Part shown: in pieces, positions 40,759-49,537 of the stretch | Layout of the letters: each line of letters begins with the position of its first letter | Position numbering within the stretch: the first letter of the stretch is position 1 | Assembly: GCA_018780265.1 (NCBI GenBank) | Contig: JADMJV010000143.1 | Coordinates: 6,951 to 58,292 of the forward strand | From: a bacterium | Lineage (GTDB): Bacteria; Vulcanimicrobiota; Xenobia; Xenobiales; JADMJV01 | Direction of reading: 5' to 3' | Length of the DNA: 51,342 bases | The notes under the pieces: generated by a model | Seen by the model: the letters and a program-made list of their open reading frames with translations, nothing else | The model's database searches: none | Told to the model about the DNA's origin: nothing | Made by a program: the position numbers and the translations under genes

Positions 40759-41559
40759 GTGGCCAGCTCCAGAGAGCCCTTGGCCGGCGGGCAGCGCCGG
40801 GACTTGATTATCCAGACCTGCCGCCACCGCCAGCAGCAGATTGAGAAGAAGCTGGCTCTAGTCCGCCTCCGTCTGAGCTCCTGTTCAGAAACGGAGAAAG
40901 CTCGCTGGCTCAAGGTCGAGCGTGAACTGCTGGTCAGCTATCATCAAGAAGACCAGCGCATCCTGCGTTTGCAAGGCCAGACCGAGTTGCCCCCCCCTTC
41001 CAGGCCGTCGCCCGAACGGGAGAGCTTGCAGCAACAGGTGCAAGAGTTACAGCAAGGGGAGGCGGTCGCGCGCGCGGAGATCCAACGATTGTCGCAGTTA
41101 GTGGCTCAAAGAGAGGGCCAGATCACCACTTTGGAAAAGCATTTGCAGGATCTTGAGCAGGCTTTGTCTGAAGCTTTGAGCGAGGGGAAAAACCTGGCTG
41201 CCGACCTGCAGCGACAGTTGGTCCAACGAGATCAGGAGATTTCTGAACTCCATCAGGAAACCGAGGAACTCTTGAGCGAGACCACCCAGGGCCACCACAG
41301 GGCCCACCAGGATGGCCTGGAAATTCAAAAACTGAAAGAGCAACTTCGGGTGGAGCAGCAAGATCATCTGGCCGAGGTCGAGCAGCTACTCATTCGGATG
41401 CGCACGCTGCAGTCGGAATCGGTACCCGGTTTACCCGACTTGGGAGACCTCCCGACTGCAGACGTCGAGGGAAGCGGGGATGTTGACTTTAGCTCGATTG
41501 AGGTTGACAATCCGCCGGAATGGCTGCTCGACCCTCTCGATGAAGGGCCCGTTTGCTAG
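40759..41559 (+). CDS. coiled-coil protein of unknown function
   Basis: 266 residues from GTG 40759 (in frame with the ATG at 40684 but for one TAG). Residues about 20-60 are helical; from about 80 to 210 heptads continue almost unbroken (ESLQQQVQELQQGEAVARAEIQRLSQLVAQR in part, LEKHLQDLEQALSEALSEG, LAADLQRQLVQRDQEI), a parallel or antiparallel coiled coil. The C-terminal 40 residues are acidic (DLGDLPTADVEGSGDVDFSS). No signal or membrane span. It follows the pilin-like genes and converges on the STAS gene with a 4-base overlap. Confidence 0.7.
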   Translation: MASSREPLAGGQRRDLIIQTCRHRQQQIEKKLALVRLRLSSCSETEKARWLKVERELLVSYHQEDQRILRLQGQTELPPPSRPSPERESLQQQVQELQQGEAVARAEIQRLSQLVAQREGQITTLEKHLQDLEQALSEALSEGKNLAADLQRQLVQRDQEISELHQETEELLSETTQGHHRAHQDGLEIQKLKEQLRVEQQDHLAEVEQLLIRMRTLQSESVPGLPDLGDLPTADVEGSGDVDFSSIEVDNPPEWLLDPLDEGPVC

Positions 41560-41930
41560 GACTCGGCTTTGGCTCTTCGCTGGACTCCGTCCAGGTAGTG
41601 GTCAAGCTCTTGCTGGCTGGCAAAGATCCCCTCACTGGGTAACGCTTTGACAACGTCAAAAACTTTCTGCACTTGAGGCTGGGGATGGACCACCAAAAAT
41701 TGCCCGCCACTGCTATTGACCGCCTTCTTGGCACGGAACAGGCTGCGCAAGCCAGCGCTGCTGATGTATTCCAACTCTTGCAGGTCCAGGATCTGCACAG
41801 GAAATTGGGAGGCGTCAATGGACTCTAGTTTTTCATCCAGTTGCTCAGCGGTGTTGGTATCCAGTCGACCTTTCAACTCGATTTTGCACTTGCCGCTATC
41901 GCTCTTGAGTAGCTCAATTTCCAGACTCAT
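41556..41930 (-). CDS. STAS-domain anti-sigma-factor antagonist
   Basis: 124 residues from ATG 41930, directly preceded by AAAGGAGG. The STAS fold shows ELKGRLDTNTAEQLDEKL, then VQILDLQELEYISSAGLRSL, where Ser57/Ser58 is the position phosphorylated in SpoIIAA/RsbV. It should be phosphorylated by an HATPase kinase and reset by a SpoIIE-type phosphatase; both are fused in the gene 36 bases upstream on the same strand, so this is the likely substrate. Cytosolic. Confidence 0.92.
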   Translation of the reverse strand: MSLEIELLKSDSGKCKIELKGRLDTNTAEQLDEKLESIDASQFPVQILDLQELEYISSAGLRSLFRAKKAVNSSGGQFLVVHPQPQVQKVFDVVKALPSEGIFASQQELDHYLDGVQRRAKAES

Positions 41931-41966
41931 TTTGCCTCCTTTATGGTTCAACCAGGCTGGCTTCGC

Positions 41967-43547
41967 TCACAACTGCGACGAGTCCCTCTCGCGGCGCAGC
42001 AAGCTCACCTGGTTGCTATTGTTGACTCTCTGGTAGTGAAACTCGTCCATCAGGTGATGGATCAACGGAATTCCCCAACCACCTACTTTGTCGTCGGGGC
42101 GCTCGTCGGCCTGTAGTGGATCAAACTCCTTGCCGGTGTCGCTGAGCAAAATCTTCACTTGCTGGGGGTCGGCCCAGATCGACACATCAATAAGTGCCTG
42201 CTGGCCCTCCTCGTAACCATAGGAAATGGTGTTGGCCAGCAGTTCCTCGGTGGCCAGTTCGAGGTCGTGAATGGCCTCCTGCGAGCATCCGGCCTCGCCC
42301 AGGGTTTGTCGCAGGCGTTCCTGAAATCCCCGCAGTTCGGGCAATCGATTGGGGATTTGCCAGTGGTGCTCCTGGACAGGGTCAGGCTGGAAGACCAATA
42401 GGGTCAGGTCGTCCGAGGGTTCTGCCTGGGCGGTAAACTCTTCTACGGCCTGTAAGCAGGCTCTTAAAGCCGAGGCGGGATCGTCGGGAGTGGGCTTACT
42501 CAACGCCGCCAGCAAACGTGGATAGCCGAATTCTTCCGCCTGGTGGTTGTTGGCCTCGGCAACGCCATCGGAGAGGAGCATCAGACTCTGGCCCGCCTGC
42601 AGTTGCAGGCAATGCGAGGGGAATTGTGCCTCGCGGAACAGGCCCAAGGCCGGACCCCCAGCCAGGACCAGGGTTTGAGCTGGCTTGGACGGGGTCAGCA
42701 GCACTGGTGGTTCGTGCCCGGCGCTGGCATAGTGGACCTGGCCCCGAGTCAGGTCGGCCAGTCCAAGGCCGAGGGTTACGAACATGCAGGCTTCGTTGTC
42801 GTGGCAGAGGGCCATGTTTAACTGGCTGAGCAGTTGAGACGGGTCGGTGCAGGATGGGGCCAGCCAGTGCAGCAAGGTCACCACTCTTACCATAAAAAGC
42901 GCCGCCGCTACCCCCTTGTCAGAAACGTCACCTACGGCCAGCAGCAAGCGGTCCGGTCCCAGGCGCATGTAGTCGTAAAAGTCACCGCCGATGGTGCGGG
43001 CCGGACGTAAAACCGTGGCGATAGTGCAGCCGGGCTGCTGGTAGTGGTCTGGCGGCAGCAGGGACAACTGCAACTTGAGGGCCAGGTTCAGGTCGCTTTG
43101 CAGCTTACGACGGGCCAGTGTGGCCTGGACCAGTTCCTCGGTGCGCCGCTGAACTTCGCTCTCCAGGTGGTCGCGGTGCCGCTTTAATTCTACGTGGTTG
43201 CTTACGCGTGCTCGTAGCAGTTCGGGGTGAAAGGGCTTGGTGATATAGTCCACGGCCCCGGCCCGCAAGCCTCGTTCTTCTTCCTGACTACTATTGAGTC
43301 CGGTTACAAAAATCACCGGGACCTTGCTCCAGGTCGGTATCTCCTTCAGGGCGGCGCACACTTCGTAGCCATCCATTTCGGGCATGGACACGTCTAGCAA
43401 TATCAGGTCGACTGGTGCCATCTGGCGCGCCGCTAGAAGTGCTTCGCGTCCACTGGTGGCAACGGTGATCTCGTGGCTATCTTCGAGGGTGGCTGAGAGC
43501 AGGACCAGGTTTTCGGGTGTGTCGTCCACAATCAGCAGTCTGGCCAT
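41967..43547 (-). CDS. REC-SpoIIE phosphatase-HATPase switch protein (RsbU plus RsbW in one chain)
   Basis: 526 residues with three parts. Residues 1-120: receiver with D8, D9, phospho-acceptor D52 (LLDVSMPEMDG) and K104 (YITKPF). A helical linker (residues about 112-165) leads to a PP2C/SpoIIE domain with metal ligands in GGDFYD (D189), VGDVSDKG (D207), LLSDGVAEAN and EPSDDLTLLV. Residues about 395-526: GHKL ATPase like RsbW/SpoIIAB, with N-box LATEELLANTISYGY, SDTGKEFDP and GGWGIPLIHHLMDE. Phosphorelay input would control both removal and addition of phosphate on the STAS protein next door. It diverges from the hybrid kinase 99 bases away. Confidence 0.93.
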   Translation of the reverse strand: MARLLIVDDTPENLVLLSATLEDSHEITVATSGREALLAARQMAPVDLILLDVSMPEMDGYEVCAALKEIPTWSKVPVIFVTGLNSSQEEERGLRAGAVDYITKPFHPELLRARVSNHVELKRHRDHLESEVQRRTEELVQATLARRKLQSDLNLALKLQLSLLPPDHYQQPGCTIATVLRPARTIGGDFYDYMRLGPDRLLLAVGDVSDKGVAAALFMVRVVTLLHWLAPSCTDPSQLLSQLNMALCHDNEACMFVTLGLGLADLTRGQVHYASAGHEPPVLLTPSKPAQTLVLAGGPALGLFREAQFPSHCLQLQAGQSLMLLSDGVAEANNHQAEEFGYPRLLAALSKPTPDDPASALRACLQAVEEFTAQAEPSDDLTLLVFQPDPVQEHHWQIPNRLPELRGFQERLRQTLGEAGCSQEAIHDLELATEELLANTISYGYEEGQQALIDVSIWADPQQVKILLSDTGKEFDPLQADERPDDKVGGWGIPLIHHLMDEFHYQRVNNSNQVSLLRRERDSSQL

Positions 43548-43646
43548 GGCTGTGAATTGCTGCGCACCGGCTCAGGATACCTGCTGTTGACCCACAGGCC
43601 AAGCCCACCTTTCCAGCGAATCCCTGGGCGCTGTCGGGAGTATTTC

Positions 43647-46600
43647 GTGAACAAATGGGTGACCGCTATCGAGAAAATCCGGGTGAGGACCAACCTCACC
43701 TTCGGTTTTGGCTATCTACTACTGATCATCCTGGTGTTGAGCGTCCACGGCAATCAGACGCAACTACGTCTCAGTCAGGAAACTCAGGTGCTGTGTGATC
43801 GCGAGTTATTGGGACTTTCACACTTGAAAGAAGCCAATACTTTTTTGGTCAAAATCGGTCGGTCCATGCGTCGTTTGATGGTGACCACCACAGTCGAGGA
43901 CCGAGAGAGGTGCCGGCAAACGCTGGAGACCGCCAAAGCCGGATTGGAACAGGAGTTGATGGAGGCCAGGACGAGGATCTTTCGTCCAGAAAACCAACTA
44001 CGCCTGACCGATTTTGAGGAATCGCTGGGAGCGTACCTGGCCAATGTTGATAAATCGGTGGACCTGCTAGAAAAGGAGCCTCTGCCTCCGGCCACATCGG
44101 CTACCACCTTTTCGCTCTCTCCCGAGTATTTACGCGACCTTGATAACTGCGAGCATCTCTTGACCGTTCTGGCCCGAGCTAAAGAGTTGGAGGGCAGGGA
44201 GGCCGGCCAGCGGGCCGCTCAATTATATCAGCAGAGCCGACGCTTGAATCTGGTGATGTTGGGGCTGGCCTTGCTGGGCCTGCCTTTTGGCCTGCTGGTC
44301 AGCAACTCGATTCGCAAGCCCGCCGAACGGCTGCGCAAGGTGGTAGAGGGTCTGGCCCAGGGAAAACTCGATACGGTGGTGCCCCACACCGACTACCCCA
44401 ACGAGGTCGGCAACATGGCCCGATCGATTGAAATTTTGCAAAAGGAGGCCCGCCAGACCGAGGAGCAGCGTTGGATTAAATCCAATTTGTCCGATCTGTC
44501 GGGTAAGATTCAGCAAACTCAGACCTTTGTCGAATTGGCCGAATGCTTACTCTCCAGAGTGGCCCCGCTGCTCCACGTGGGTCAGGGTGTGGTCTACTTG
44601 TTTGACGAGAAGGAGAAGCGGCTAGATTTAATCGGCAGCTACGGCTTTCGCGAAAGTGCCAATCATCGCTCGTGCTTTGCCTTGGGTGAAGGTCTGGTGG
44701 GCCAATGCGCCCTGGACAGGGTCCCTATCAACCTGACCGATCCGCCTCCAGGCTACCTGAGGATCGGTTCTGGTTTGGGCGAGGCGGCGCCCAAGAGCCT
44801 TGCGGTAATTCCCATTCTGCTCGGAGACACCTTGCAGGGCGTGCTCGAACTGGCTGCCTTCCGACCTTTCGAGTCCCGCGAAGTGCATTTCTTAGAGAAC
44901 CTGATGCCGATATTGGCCATGACGATAGAAATCCTGGATCGCAATCTGCAGACTCGGCAATTGCTCGAGGAGACGCAAGCACAGGCCCAACGCATGGAAG
45001 CTCAGGCTGCCCAGTTGGAGGAACAAACGGTGGAGTTGGATGCCCAGCAAGCCGAGCTGCAACAGACCGAAAGCTGGTATCGCGGCATCATTGAGTCGGC
45101 GCCCGATGGGATCATGGTGCTGGATGAGCACACCTGCGTAATCCTGGCCAATACCAGGGCGGAAGGCATTTTTGCATACGCCAATGGCGAGTTCTTGGGT
45201 CAACCGGTAGCGGGTCTGATGCCCTGCGGGCTGAACGAGTTCGAAGATCGCCGACTTCTGGGGGTGCGCAAGGATGGATCCACGGTGCCTCTGGAAGTCA
45301 GTCTGTGCAAGCTGCCTACCCTGATCGGCGGCGGAGTGTGCTATTGTGCTTCCATCCGTGATATCAGCGCTCGGGTGCAGATGGAGGAAGAGGTGGGCCG
45401 GTCCCACCTTTTGGCGGAGACTGCGCTTGATCTCAGCCAGGCCGGCTACTGGCACCTCCCGCTGGATGGCTCGGACTGTTTTCACTCGTCCGAGCGGGCA
45501 GCGGCAATTTTGGGCGACCCCCCCAAACCCGATTGGCGCTATCATGTCATGGACGAGTGGTTTGCACGGGCTAAGCAAGGCAATGAATCGGCCGCGCAAG
45601 CCGCTTTGGCGAGTTTGAAGGCGGTGACCGAAGGTCGCGCGGAGCGCTATGACGCAACTTTTGCCTACCTTCGACCTGTAGATGGAAAACGGGCCTGGAT
45701 CCATTCCGTGGCCAATGTCATCAAAGACGCTCAAGGGAAACCCAAAGAGATCTTTGGCGTGGCCCAGGACATCACCGCCCAAAAGCAGGTGGAAGACCGC
45801 ATCAAAGCCAGCGAAAGACACGTTCGCTACATGCTGGAGTCGTCGCCGGTGGCGGTAGGTATAGTCAACACGGCCACCGGCCAACTTGCTTTTGCCAACG
45901 AATCCCTGGCCACAATGCTGGGTACCGATTTAGAGGGTCTGGAAGGTCAGAATCTGTCTCTACGTTACCAGAGCAGCGAGGATTTTGAGGGGCTCAAGGA
46001 GCGCCTCGAAGAGGGAGAAAACCTGCTCAATCTGCCCGTCGAGTTGAGCACGTTTGACGACCAGGAAATCTACGTTTTAGCTTCCTATGTGCACGTCAAC
46101 TACGAAAACGCGCCGTGCATTTTGTGCTGGTTGTTTGACGTCACCGAATTGCGCAAAGCCAAGGACCTGGCTGAAGGTGCTACTCGGATGAAGTCGGATT
46201 TCCTGGCCAACATGAGCCACGAGATACGCACCCCTATGAACGCCATTATCGGAATGTCGCACCTGGCTCTGAAGAGCGACCTGACCCCCAAGCAACGCGA
46301 CTATGTAAGGAAGATACAGCAGTCGGGTCAGCACCTGTTGGGTATCATTAACGACATCCTGGATTTCTCTAAGATTGAAGCCGGCAAATTGTCGATTGAG
46401 GAAGCTGACTTCGAATTGGAAAAGGTGCTCGACAATTTGGCCAATGTCATCGGTGAGAAGGCCGGTGCCAAAGGTCTTGAGCTGATTTTTGACATCGACC
46501 CGGGCGTACCCAAGAGTTTGCGGGGAGACTCGCTGCGCCTTGGCCAAATCCTGATCAACTATTCGAACAACGCGGTCAAATTCACCGACCACGGTGAGAT

Positions 46601-48335
46601 TGTGATCGGTGCGAAGGTGCAGGAAGCGACCGATAAGGAGGTTGTAGTGCGTTTCAGCGTTCGCGATACTGGCGTGGGCCTGAGTCGTGAGGCCCAGACT
46701 CGCCTTTTTCAGTCCTTTCAGCAAGCCGACACCTCGACCAGTCGCAAGTATGGAGGGACCGGGCTGGGCCTGGCCATCTCCAAGCAGTTGGCCAATTTGA
46801 TGCACGGCGAGGTTGGCGTTGAAAGCGAGCCCAACCAGGGCAGCACGTTCTGGTTTACGGCCCGGCTGGGTAGGGCTTCGGGCCGGGCCCACAGGCGCTT
46901 ATTGGCCCCCGACCTGCGTGGCTGCCGGGTGCTGGTTGTGGACGACAACGAGATTGCGCGCAATGTGCAAGAGGAGATGCTCTCAGCCATGGGTTTTGAG
47001 GTAGTCCAGGCAGCCACCGGGGCCCAGGCTTTATATCTGTTGGAACAGCAGGCGGAGGAGCCTTTTTCCATCGTTTTCCTGGACTGGCGTATGCCGGAAA
47101 TGGACGGCATCGAACTGGCCCGGGCAATTTGCCAGTTGGGCTTGAAGAAGACTCCCCATCTGGTGATGGTGACCGCCTACGGACGGGAAGAGGTGCTGAA
47201 GGAAGCCGAGGCCGTCGGCCTGGAGGCGGTGCTGATCAAGCCGGTCAACGCCTCTGTCCTCTTCGATACGTCACTGCGAATTTTGGGCGCTCAGCGTCCC
47301 GAGGAACTCGCTGGTGAGTTGGAGTCGTCCGGGTCCAGTCAGGACCTGGAGAGCATCCGGGGAGCGGTCATCCTGCTGGTGGAGGATAACGAGCTCAATC
47401 AGGAGGTGGCTACGGGTTTGCTCAGCGAGGGCGGGTTTGTGGTGGACATCGCGGAGAATGGGCAGGTGGCTCTGGAGATGCTGGCCCGCAAAGCATACGA
47501 TGTCGTTCTCATGGATATGCAGATGCCGGTGATGGATGGTGTGAGTGCCACGGTGGAATTGCGCAAAGACCCTCGCTTTCAAGACCTGCCTGTGCTGGCG
47601 ATGACCGCCAACGCCATGCCCACGGATCGGGAGAAATGCCGGAAGGCGGGCATGAACGACCACATCGCCAAGCCCATCGACCCGGACGAGCTCTTCCGTG
47701 CCTTACTCCGTTGGGTGACTCCCTGCAAAGCCGGTGCGGTCAGCGACCCCGATCTGCCAACCATAAGGGGCCTGGATATTCAATTGGGTCTGCGCCGAGT
47801 GTTGGGGAAGAAGTCTCTGTATTTGAACATGCTACGCAAATACGTGAGCAATCAGCAGAACACTCCAGCCGAACTGTCGCGAGCTTTGCAAGCCGGCGAT
47901 CGGGCCAGTGCAGAACGTCTGGCACATTCGGCCCGAGGCGTGAGCGGCAACATAGGCGCCTCTGAGGTGCAAGATTTGGCGGGTCGGTTGGAAGTTCAAA
48001 TTCGAGAGGGAGCCGCCGGGTCCGACGTGCAGGATGGTTTGGAACAGTTTACCCGGGCACTGCAGACTCTCCTTGCAGAAATCGCGAAAGCGTTGCCAGC
48101 AGGGCTCAAGGAAAGGGTAGGGTGGACAGTGGATCAAGCCCGGGCCCAAGAGGTTGTGGAAAAGTTAGAGCAACTGTTAGCTACTGACGACAGCGAGGCC
48201 AGCGACTGTCTGGAAGAGAATTTCGACTTACTGCGTGCGATATTAGGAACGGATGTCTTTGCCAAAATCGACCAGGCCGTGAAACAGTATGATTTTGAGA
48301 AAGCCCTGCAAAAACTCAGAGAGCGGAACGTATGA
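43647..48335 (+). CDS. hybrid sensor histidine kinase with HAMP, GAF, three PAS, two receivers and Hpt
   Basis: 1562 residues from GTG 43647 (CGGGAG eight bases before). Order by approximate residue: membrane span 18-36, helical periplasmic domain, second span 198-218, HAMP 220-275, GAF 280-430, coiled linker, PAS 478-580, PAS 590-715, PAS 725-835, HisKA with MSHEIRTPMN (H858), HATPase 950-1072 (QADTSTSRKYGGTGLGLAI), receiver (D1146 in FLDWRMPEMDG), receiver (D1290 in LMDMQMPVMDG), Hpt (H1427 in LAHSARGVSG) and a helical tail. All phosphorelay residues are present, so phosphate can pass H-D-H-D to a separate receiver such as the next gene or the divergent REC-phosphatase. Confidence 0.94.
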   Translation: MNKWVTAIEKIRVRTNLTFGFGYLLLIILVLSVHGNQTQLRLSQETQVLCDRELLGLSHLKEANTFLVKIGRSMRRLMVTTTVEDRERCRQTLETAKAGLEQELMEARTRIFRPENQLRLTDFEESLGAYLANVDKSVDLLEKEPLPPATSATTFSLSPEYLRDLDNCEHLLTVLARAKELEGREAGQRAAQLYQQSRRLNLVMLGLALLGLPFGLLVSNSIRKPAERLRKVVEGLAQGKLDTVVPHTDYPNEVGNMARSIEILQKEARQTEEQRWIKSNLSDLSGKIQQTQTFVELAECLLSRVAPLLHVGQGVVYLFDEKEKRLDLIGSYGFRESANHRSCFALGEGLVGQCALDRVPINLTDPPPGYLRIGSGLGEAAPKSLAVIPILLGDTLQGVLELAAFRPFESREVHFLENLMPILAMTIEILDRNLQTRQLLEETQAQAQRMEAQAAQLEEQTVELDAQQAELQQTESWYRGIIESAPDGIMVLDEHTCVILANTRAEGIFAYANGEFLGQPVAGLMPCGLNEFEDRRLLGVRKDGSTVPLEVSLCKLPTLIGGGVCYCASIRDISARVQMEEEVGRSHLLAETALDLSQAGYWHLPLDGSDCFHSSERAAAILGDPPKPDWRYHVMDEWFARAKQGNESAAQAALASLKAVTEGRAERYDATFAYLRPVDGKRAWIHSVANVIKDAQGKPKEIFGVAQDITAQKQVEDRIKASERHVRYMLESSPVAVGIVNTATGQLAFANESLATMLGTDLEGLEGQNLSLRYQSSEDFEGLKERLEEGENLLNLPVELSTFDDQEIYVLASYVHVNYENAPCILCWLFDVTELRKAKDLAEGATRMKSDFLANMSHEIRTPMNAIIGMSHLALKSDLTPKQRDYVRKIQQSGQHLLGIINDILDFSKIEAGKLSIEEADFELEKVLDNLANVIGEKAGAKGLELIFDIDPGVPKSLRGDSLRLGQILINYSNNAVKFTDHGEIVIGAKVQEATDKEVVVRFSVRDTGVGLSREAQTRLFQSFQQADTSTSRKYGGTGLGLAISKQLANLMHGEVGVESEPNQGSTFWFTARLGRASGRAHRRLLAPDLRGCRVLVVDDNEIARNVQEEMLSAMGFEVVQAATGAQALYLLEQQAEEPFSIVFLDWRMPEMDGIELARAICQLGLKKTPHLVMVTAYGREEVLKEAEAVGLEAVLIKPVNASVLFDTSLRILGAQRPEELAGELESSGSSQDLESIRGAVILLVEDNELNQEVATGLLSEGGFVVDIAENGQVALEMLARKAYDVVLMDMQMPVMDGVSATVELRKDPRFQDLPVLAMTANAMPTDREKCRKAGMNDHIAKPIDPDELFRALLRWVTPCKAGAVSDPDLPTIRGLDIQLGLRRVLGKKSLYLNMLRKYVSNQQNTPAELSRALQAGDRASAERLAHSARGVSGNIGASEVQDLAGRLEVQIREGAAGSDVQDGLEQFTRALQTLLAEIAKALPAGLKERVGWTVDQARAQEVVEKLEQLLATDDSEASDCLEENFDLLRAILGTDVFAKIDQAVKQYDFEKALQKLRERNV

Positions 48336-49537
48336 TGTTACCGGTACCCGAAAAGGCCACCTTGTTGGTGGTCGACGATACTCCTGAAAATCTGACCTTG
48401 ATGAGTGGTCTCCTCAAGGATGACTACAAAGTGAAAGTCGCCAACGGAGGGGAGCGGGCCCTCAAAATCGCCGCCTCCGAGTCCCCACCCGACCTGATTT
48501 TGCTGGACATCATGATGCCAGAAATGGACGGTTACGAAGTCTGCCGACGCTTGAAGGCAGACCCGAGGACCAGCGATATTCCGGTGGTTTTTCTGACCGC
48601 GAAAAGCGAGGTGGCTGACGAAACGATGGGCCTGTCTTTGGGGGCCGTGGACTACATCACCAAGCCGATCAGCCCGCCGATTGTGTTGGCGCGCATTAAG
48701 ACTCAACTGCTGATCAAGCGAGTCTCTGACTTCCTGCGCGACCAAAACGCCTACCTGGAGAGCGAGGTCAAGCGGCGCACCCACGAGTTGCTCCAGTCGA
48801 CACTGGCCCGACAGCAGCTGGAAAGCGACCTCAAAGTGGCTCTACGTCTGCAACGGTCCATGCTTCCTCGTCCCAAGTTTCAGCTTCAGAACTGGCAGAT
48901 TGAAGCTTTCCTTAAGCCCGCCAAGACGATCGGCGGGGACCTCTACGAGTATCTTCCTCTGCCCGACCAGCGTTTGCTTTTTGCGGTCGGCGACGTTTCA
49001 GACAAAGGGGTTGCGGCCGCCCTATTTATGGTCCGGGTGCTGACTCTGTTGCGCTGGCTGGCGCCAAGTTGTAGCGACCCCGCCCATCTTTTGCAAGATT
49101 TGAATCGGGCTTTGTGTCAAGACAACGATGCCTGCATGTTTGTGACTTTGGGAATGGGTTTTCTAGACCTGCAGTCGCGCCAACTCCTGTACGCCAGTGG
49201 CGGACACGAACCCCCAGTGCTGCTGGGGGGGACTCCACGGTTGCTGGAACTGTCAGGTGGGCCCGCACTGGGCCTGACCGAGGCAGCCGACTTCCCCCTT
49301 CATCAACTCCGATTGGAGCCGGGACAGAGCCTCATACTCCTGTCGGACGGGGTGGCCGAGGCCAACAATCCCATGCAGGCCGAGTTTGGCTTTGAGCGCC
49401 TGCTGACGACCTGTGAGGCCCTTGGTCAAAGCCCGCCGGCACGAGTGGTGGCCGCCTGTTTACATGCCGTAGAAACCTTTACGGCTGGGGCTGAACCCAA
49501 CGATGACCTGACCCTTTTGGTCATTTCCGGAGGATAG
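48332..49537 (+). CDS. REC-SpoIIE (PP2C) phosphatase
   Basis: 401 residues, ATG overlapping the hybrid kinase stop by 4 bases. Receiver: VVDDTPEN (D15, D16), D59 (LLDIMMPEMDG) and K111 (YITKPI). Coiled linker, then PP2C/SpoIIE with GGDLYEY, VGDVSDKGVAAALFMVRVLTLLRWLAPS (in part), LLSDGVAEANN and EPNDDLTLLV. Close in sequence to the first two domains of the gene at 41967-43547 but without the HATPase, so they are paralogues. It is the natural output of the Hpt phosphate. Its 3' end overlaps the next, convergent gene by 78 bases. Confidence 0.94.
   Translation: MMLPVPEKATLLVVDDTPENLTLMSGLLKDDYKVKVANGGERALKIAASESPPDLILLDIMMPEMDGYEVCRRLKADPRTSDIPVVFLTAKSEVADETMGLSLGAVDYITKPISPPIVLARIKTQLLIKRVSDFLRDQNAYLESEVKRRTHELLQSTLARQQLESDLKVALRLQRSMLPRPKFQLQNWQIEAFLKPAKTIGGDLYEYLPLPDQRLLFAVGDVSDKGVAAALFMVRVLTLLRWLAPSCSDPAHLLQDLNRALCQDNDACMFVTLGMGFLDLQSRQLLYASGGHEPPVLLGGTPRLLELSGGPALGLTEAADFPLHQLRLEPGQSLILLSDGVAEANNPMQAEFGFERLLTTCEALGQSPPARVVAACLHAVETFTAGAEPNDDLTLLVISGG

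Noticed and set aside
46077..46892. 271-codon minus-strand reading frame
   Set aside because: Antisense to the HisKA/HATPase part of the hybrid kinase, which is certain.
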